64,000 bases of DNA from Planotetraspora silvatica (lineage in GTDB: Bacteria; Actinomycetota; Actinomycetes; Streptosporangiales; Streptosporangiaceae): the NCBI RefSeq assembly GCF_016863315.1, contig NZ_BOOQ01000027.1, forward strand, positions 1-64,000, given 5' to 3'. A model generated the notes under the pieces. The model did no database searches, had not been told where the DNA came from, and saw only the letters and a program-made list of their open reading frames with translations. The translations under genes were made by a program, and so were the position numbers. Positions 60,342 to 64,000 of this stretch are shown piece after piece (the first letter of the stretch is position 1; every line of letters starts with the position of its first letter).

Positions 60342-62621
60342 TCATCGGGGAGGCGAGGCGAGGCTCCAGACGCGGATCATGTTGTCGCGCCCGCCGCTGA
60401 CCGCGATCGGGTCTCCGGCCAGATCCCCGAAGGCGACGGACCAGATCCTGTCGTCGTGCCCCCGGAACGGAGATCCGAGAGGCCGTCCGGCTCGGAGATC
60501 CCAGACGCGGACGGTTCCGTCCTCGCCACCCGACACCGCGACGGGCGTGCCGTTCAGGTTGCCGGCGGCGAGGGCCCAGACCGGGCCGCTGTGGCCGGTG
60601 AGCGTGGGACCGGTCTGCGCCCCCGTGGAGAGGTTCCAGACCCGGACGGCCGCGTCCTGGCCGCCGGTGACGGCGTAGGTGACACCGTCGAGTTCGTAGA
60701 TCGCCAGCGCGCGCACGCCCTCGCCTCCGCCCGCGGATATGGAGCGGATCTGCCGCCTGGTGATCAGGTTCCACACGCGTACGGTGCCGTCGTCGCTCGC
60801 CGTGACGGCGACGGGCGTGCCGGTCAGCGTGCCGAGGGCGATCGACCACACGGTGGCGGTGTGGCCCGAGAGCGGGTCGCCGAATGACCGATGATTCGCG
60901 ACGTCCCAGACTCGGACCACCGTGTCCTGCCCGCCGCTGACGGCGATCGGCGTGCCACGGAGGTCTCCGGCGGCCGTGGCCTTGACGGGCCGCGTGTGGC
61001 CGGTGAGTCTGCCGAGCTCCGTGCGCGTGGTGATGTCCCAGATGCGCACGGTCGTGTCGTCGCTCGCGGTGACGGCGACCTGGGCGCTCCCGGCGGCCGC
61101 GAACGCAACGGATCGCACCCAGCCCGTGTGGCCTTCGAACGGGGCCCCGACCGGCGTCCCGTCGGTGAGGTCCCAGATTCTGGCCGTGTCGTCGTCGCTT
61201 CCCGTCAGGGCGACGAGGGTGCCGTCGATCCGGCCCAGGGCCACCGATCGGACGTCGTCGGAATGGCCCGCCAGCGGCTTGTACAAGGGGGTGCCGAAGG
61301 GCGGTGCCGTACGGGCGGCGCCGGACGGACTCGACGGGGTCGTGGTCGTCGGCGTCGTCGGCTCGCCGTCGTCTCCGCGGAGGAGGGACGGCAGGGTCAG
61401 AGCCGCCGCCGCGGCCACGAGCACGCCGCCTCCCGCCACCAGCACGCGGCGCCGGGACGGCCGGCCGGGCGGTGACGGCCGAGTGGGCGGGCCGGCGGGA
61501 GGCACGGGATTGGTGGCGTCTTCATCGGGCTCGGACGACCGCGTCTCGTGTCGCTCTGCGGGCCGCGGCTGAACCGAGTCGGCGCTCGGTGTCCGTGCCG
61601 GGTCCGGACCTTGGGCCGGGTCCGCGGGCTGTCTCTGCGCGGGGCCTTGTGCCCGGTCCGCGGGCTGCGTCTGCGCCGGGTCCGGGCCTGGTGCCGGGTC
61701 CGCGGCCTGCGTCTGCGCGGGGCCGGTGCTCCGGGCCTCGCCGGGGACCGGTAACGGGGCCGTCGGAGCAGGCCGGGGCGGGGCGGGCGCGATCAGGGTG
61801 GCGGCATGGCCGCTGTCACCCGTGAGCGTGCGGTGGAGCTCGGAGGCGGTCGGCCGGAGGCCGGCGTCCTTCGACAGGCAGGTGGCCAGCAGGGAACGAA
61901 GATCGTCCGGAACTCCGGAGAGATCGGGCTCGTGGTGCAGGATGGCGTTGAGCACGGCGGGAACCGTGTCGCCGGTGAACGCGCGGTGTCCTGTGGCCGC
62001 GTAGACCATGGTGGCCGCCCAGCTGAACACGTCCGACGCCTGGCTCACCGTCTCTCCGGTGAACTGCTCGGGCGACATGTAGCCGGGTGTGCCGACCGAG
62101 CCGGATCGGGTGACTGTGTGGTCGTTGGCCCGCGAGATGCCGAAGTCGATCACGACCGGCCCTTCGGGCCCGAGGATGACGTTGCCGGGCTTGAAGTCGC
62201 GGTGAACGACGCCGGCCCGGTGAATCGCGGCCAGGGCGCTCACGGTCGCCACCGCCAGGCGCTCCAGGCCGCCACCGGTTCGCGGGCCCGACTCTCTGAT
62301 GACCTGGTCCAGGGACGGCCCGGGGACGTACTCGCTCACGATGTACGGCCCGTCGTCGTGGAGGCCGGCGTCCAGCACCCTCGCGGTGCAGAACGGCGCG
62401 ACGCGGCGGGCGATCTCGACCTCGCGCAGGAAGCGCCTGCGCGCGTCGGAGTCATCCGCCATCCACGCGTGCAGGATCTTGATGGCGACCTTCCCCCCGG
62501 AGGGGGCGATCCCGAGATACACCACGCCCTGGCCGCCCTGGCCGAGCAGGCCTGTCAGTCGGTAACCCGCTATCTGGCCGGGTGCCCCCGGATTGAGCGG
62601 ACGGGGATCCGGCACTGGCAC
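60342..62621 (-). CDS. eukaryotic-type Ser/Thr protein kinase with C-terminal WD40 repeats
   Basis: A 759-residue protein. The kinase domain (about 18-270) has the Gly-rich loop GLLGQGGQGVVYLG, catalytic Lys48 and HRDFKPGN with Asp142 (HRD form), and DFG at 159-161. A Pro/Ala/Gln-rich linker (about 275-385), with repeated AQTQPADRAQGP-like units, precedes a single membrane segment (LVAGGGVLVAAAAALTLPSLL). The exterior part holds about seven WD40 repeats ending in dipeptides such as VWDL, RVWNL or IWDI. It is a membrane kinase with an outside WD40 sensor or binding platform; its substrate is unknown. Confidence 0.93.
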   Translation of the reverse strand: MPVPDPRPLNPGAPGQIAGYRLTGLLGQGGQGVVYLGIAPSGGKVAIKILHAWMADDSDARRRFLREVEIARRVAPFCTARVLDAGLHDDGPYIVSEYVPGPSLDQVIRESGPRTGGGLERLAVATVSALAAIHRAGVVHRDFKPGNVILGPEGPVVIDFGISRANDHTVTRSGSVGTPGYMSPEQFTGETVSQASDVFSWAATMVYAATGHRAFTGDTVPAVLNAILHHEPDLSGVPDDLRSLLATCLSKDAGLRPTASELHRTLTGDSGHAATLIAPAPPRPAPTAPLPVPGEARSTGPAQTQAADPAPGPDPAQTQPADRAQGPAQRQPADPAQGPDPARTPSADSVQPRPAERHETRSSEPDEDATNPVPPAGPPTRPSPPGRPSRRRVLVAGGGVLVAAAAALTLPSLLRGDDGEPTTPTTTTPSSPSGAARTAPPFGTPLYKPLAGHSDDVRSVALGRIDGTLVALTGSDDDTARIWDLTDGTPVGAPFEGHTGWVRSVAFAAAGSAQVAVTASDDTTVRIWDITTRTELGRLTGHTRPVKATAAGDLRGTPIAVSGGQDTVVRVWDVANHRSFGDPLSGHTATVWSIALGTLTGTPVAVTASDDGTVRVWNLITRRQIRSISAGGGEGVRALAIYELDGVTYAVTGGQDAAVRVWNLSTGAQTGPTLTGHSGPVWALAAGNLNGTPVAVSGGEDGTVRVWDLRAGRPLGSPFRGHDDRIWSVAFGDLAGDPIAVSGGRDNMIRVWSLASPPR

Positions 62622-62717
62622 CCCTTAGGAACTAGCCCGGCGTACGGAAAACCCTCTGATCATACGGCGTGAGCGCCGGGCGAAGCCGATGGAGAGACGG
62701 CATTCGCCCGGCGGTGA

Positions 62718-63041
62718 TCAGGTCGACTCGATCTCCAGCGTGGTGACCCGGGAACGCGCCTCCACCATGGCCTCGCGGTAACGCTCGTCCCAGTGCGGGT
62801 CGTCGTCGGGGATGGCCCGGACGGTCTGCCTCGTGAGCTCGACCGGGCCGCGGCGGCCGGGGGCGGTCCTCTTGACGACGATCAGCGTCCACCCGTCCTC
62901 CATGACCGTGTCGACCTCCCAGCGAGGCGTGCCGGACGCGTCCCGCGCCGCCGCCCTGCGCCATCCGCGCAGGAGGATCACGAGGAGGTAGACCAGGACG
63001 GCGACCACGATCAGGGTCGCCGGGAGAGCGAACAGCCGCAT
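62718..63041 (-). CDS. small single-span membrane protein
   Basis: A 107-residue protein. One N-terminal hydrophobic segment (FALPATLIVVAVLVYLLVILL) is followed by a soluble, charged part. The Arg-rich stretch just after the segment (RGWRRAAARD) suggests the soluble part is inside the cell. It is on the same strand as the SPFH gene, 33 bp away, and probably forms an operon with it. Function unknown; a partner of the SPFH protein is possible. Confidence 0.75.
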   Translation of the reverse strand: MRLFALPATLIVVAVLVYLLVILLRGWRRAAARDASGTPRWEVDTVMEDGWTLIVVKRTAPGRRGPVELTRQTVRAIPDDDPHWDERYREAMVEARSRVTTLEIEST

Positions 63042-63074
63042 CGGGTCCCGACCCCTTCGCTAGGAGTTCGACGC

Positions 63075-64000
63075 TTACTTGGTGGGCAGCGCGACGCCAC
63101 CGGTATTGCCCGGGGCGTACACCGTGATGCCCTGCGGAAGCGCCTTGAGCTTCTCGATCTCGGCACACGTGGGGCACTTGTTGTACCCGTCCTGGCGGGC
63201 CTTGTTGGCGTCCGCCTCGGCGCGCGCCGAGGCGACCTTGGCCTGGGCCTCGGTGACCTGCGCGAAGGCGGCCTGCGCCTTGTCGACCGCCGCCTGGACC
63301 TCGGGCGGCAGGGTGACGCGGGAGAGGTTGAAGTGGATGTTGGTCAGGAACTCCGCGCCCAGCGTCGACTTGAGGTCCTCGGCGAGGCTCGTGTTCACCG
63401 CGTCCTGGATCTTCGCGATGTTCGCGTTGTTGCCCTGCTGCTGCAGGCCGCCCTGCTGGTTGCTGTTGTTCTGCACGAGGGCGCAGGAGGACACGAGTTC
63501 CGCGCAGCGGAAGGCGTTGACCTGGGTGCGCAGGTCGTTGTCGATCACTGGGCGGATGATCTGGTCGAGGAAGGCGGACCAGCCCTCGTCGCCGTCCCAG
63601 GGGGAGAAGGTGCCGCCGGCCGCACTGCGGAACTTCCGCGTGCCGAACTTGTCGTCGAACGACTTGAGCGTCGCGTGGTCGAGGTTGAGCGCGAAGTAGA
63701 CCGTGCCCTCGATGCCCATGTTGACGCCGTCGCTGCTCGGGACCGTGACCACGTCGACGCCGGAGCGCTCGCCCTGCCCGGCGGTCGAGGTGATCGTGTA
63801 GAAGCGCTGCTGCGCCGGATACCGGTGGATCTGCGACCACCAGCCGATCCAGGTGACGCCCGAGGCGGGATCGATGACCTGGCGGACCTTGTTGTTGTCG
63901 AGAGGTCCGCCGTCACGGACGACGGCGACGTCGCCGCCGCTGGTCCGCTCGAAGCCGTTGAAGGCTCCGATGACGGTCGGCACCGCGAGGACGATGAGCA
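63075..64000 (-). CDS. SPFH/band-7-like membrane protein, cut by the right edge
   Basis: A partial protein of at least 307 residues; the frame continues past the right edge with LIVLAV, which reads as the end of an N-terminal membrane segment. An apparent GTG at 63983 lies within that segment and is probably not the start. NGFERTSGGDVAVVRDGGPLD opens the SPFH domain, and the region from about residue 230 (TLPPEVQAAVDKAQAAFAQVTEAQAKVASARAEADANKAR) is a long coiled coil, as in flotillin-like proteins. A CPTC motif near the end and a Gln/Asn-rich tract (SNQQGGLQQQGNN) are unusual additions. It may organise membrane microdomains. Confidence 0.8.
   Translation of the reverse strand, partial: LIVLAVPTVIGAFNGFERTSGGDVAVVRDGGPLDNNKVRQVIDPASGVTWIGWWSQIHRYPAQQRFYTITSTAGQGERSGVDVVTVPSSDGVNMGIEGTVYFALNLDHATLKSFDDKFGTRKFRSAAGGTFSPWDGDEGWSAFLDQIIRPVIDNDLRTQVNAFRCAELVSSCALVQNNSNQQGGLQQQGNNANIAKIQDAVNTSLAEDLKSTLGAEFLTNIHFNLSRVTLPPEVQAAVDKAQAAFAQVTEAQAKVASARAEADANKARQDGYNKCPTCAEIEKLKALPQGITVYAPGNTGGVALPTK

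Noticed and set aside
1-64000. tRNA, rRNA, insertion sequences, prophage or biosynthetic gene cluster
   Set aside because: No transposase, integrase, phage structural gene, tRNA-like cloverleaf or core biosynthetic enzyme was recognised on reading both strands, although short RNA genes could be missed without a covariance search.

Overview
The window is about 70% GC, with GTG and TTG starts, ATGA/GTGA gene overlaps, CUT1 sugar transporters that lack a dedicated ATPase, an HrdB-type principal sigma factor near a parE-type topoisomerase gene, F420/LLM-type oxidoreductases and a eukaryotic-type protein kinase with a WD40 region. Together these point to a chromosomal segment of a spore-forming actinomycete, most likely Streptosporangiales (inferred from protein character, not from a marker gene). 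No rRNA, tRNA, CRISPR array, intact insertion sequence or prophage was seen.

Layout. 1-5.1 kb: small regulator/enzyme pairs (HxlR + MFS exporter, TetR + SDR), each with duplicated palindromic operators, then an FMN-type PPOX protein, two very short open frames (33 and 53 codons, with a terminator) and an AhpD-like protein. 5.2-13.2 kb: a galactan utilisation locus in which a LacI regulator, two permeases and a sugar-binding lipoprotein diverge from a GH42 beta-galactosidase and a secreted GH53 endo-galactanase; two related palindromes lie in the divergent promoter region. 13.3-15.7 kb: an LLM oxidoreductase, an SDR and a divergent TetR with its palindromes.

15,686-16,272 holds the most unusual structure. 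It is a 587-bp non-coding element with 18-bp near-identical inverted ends, filled with copies of a roughly 53-bp unit headed by TGATCATGCA. The copies point right in the left half and left in the right half. The element exactly fills the gap between two convergent genes, and its outermost TGA on each side is the stop codon of each gene.

16.8-31.3 kb: an alpha-xyloside/beta-glucoside locus made of a GH31 alpha-xylosidase, a CUT1 transporter, a ROK regulator, and a GH3-LacI-GH1 operon controlled by two identical TCGAAGCGCTTCGA palindromes 94 bp apart. A Cys-rich small protein and a soluble transhydrogenase sit between the transporter and the ROK gene. The set suggests uptake and cytoplasmic breakdown of xyloglucan-like oligosaccharides.

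31.5-46.5 kb: mixed metabolism and transport genes (SRPBCC, LtrA, 2OG-Fe(II) oxygenase, EamA, DoxX, DHA2 exporter), a TPR membrane protein followed by a membrane-anchored tandem CbbX-type AAA+ ATPase, an orphan peptide-binding lipoprotein, and a convergent pxpABC 5-oxoprolinase operon. 46.5-60.3 kb: an unrecognised 520-residue protein, a DNA glycosylase, a PAS/GAF/SpoIIE phosphatase, the principal sigma factor, YaaA, GNAT, a DUF7455-type zinc protein, ParE, a DsbA/FrnE-like oxidoreductase and HxlR and SoxR regulators. 60.3-64 kb: a Ser/Thr kinase with WD40 repeats, a small membrane protein and an SPFH-like protein cut by the right edge.
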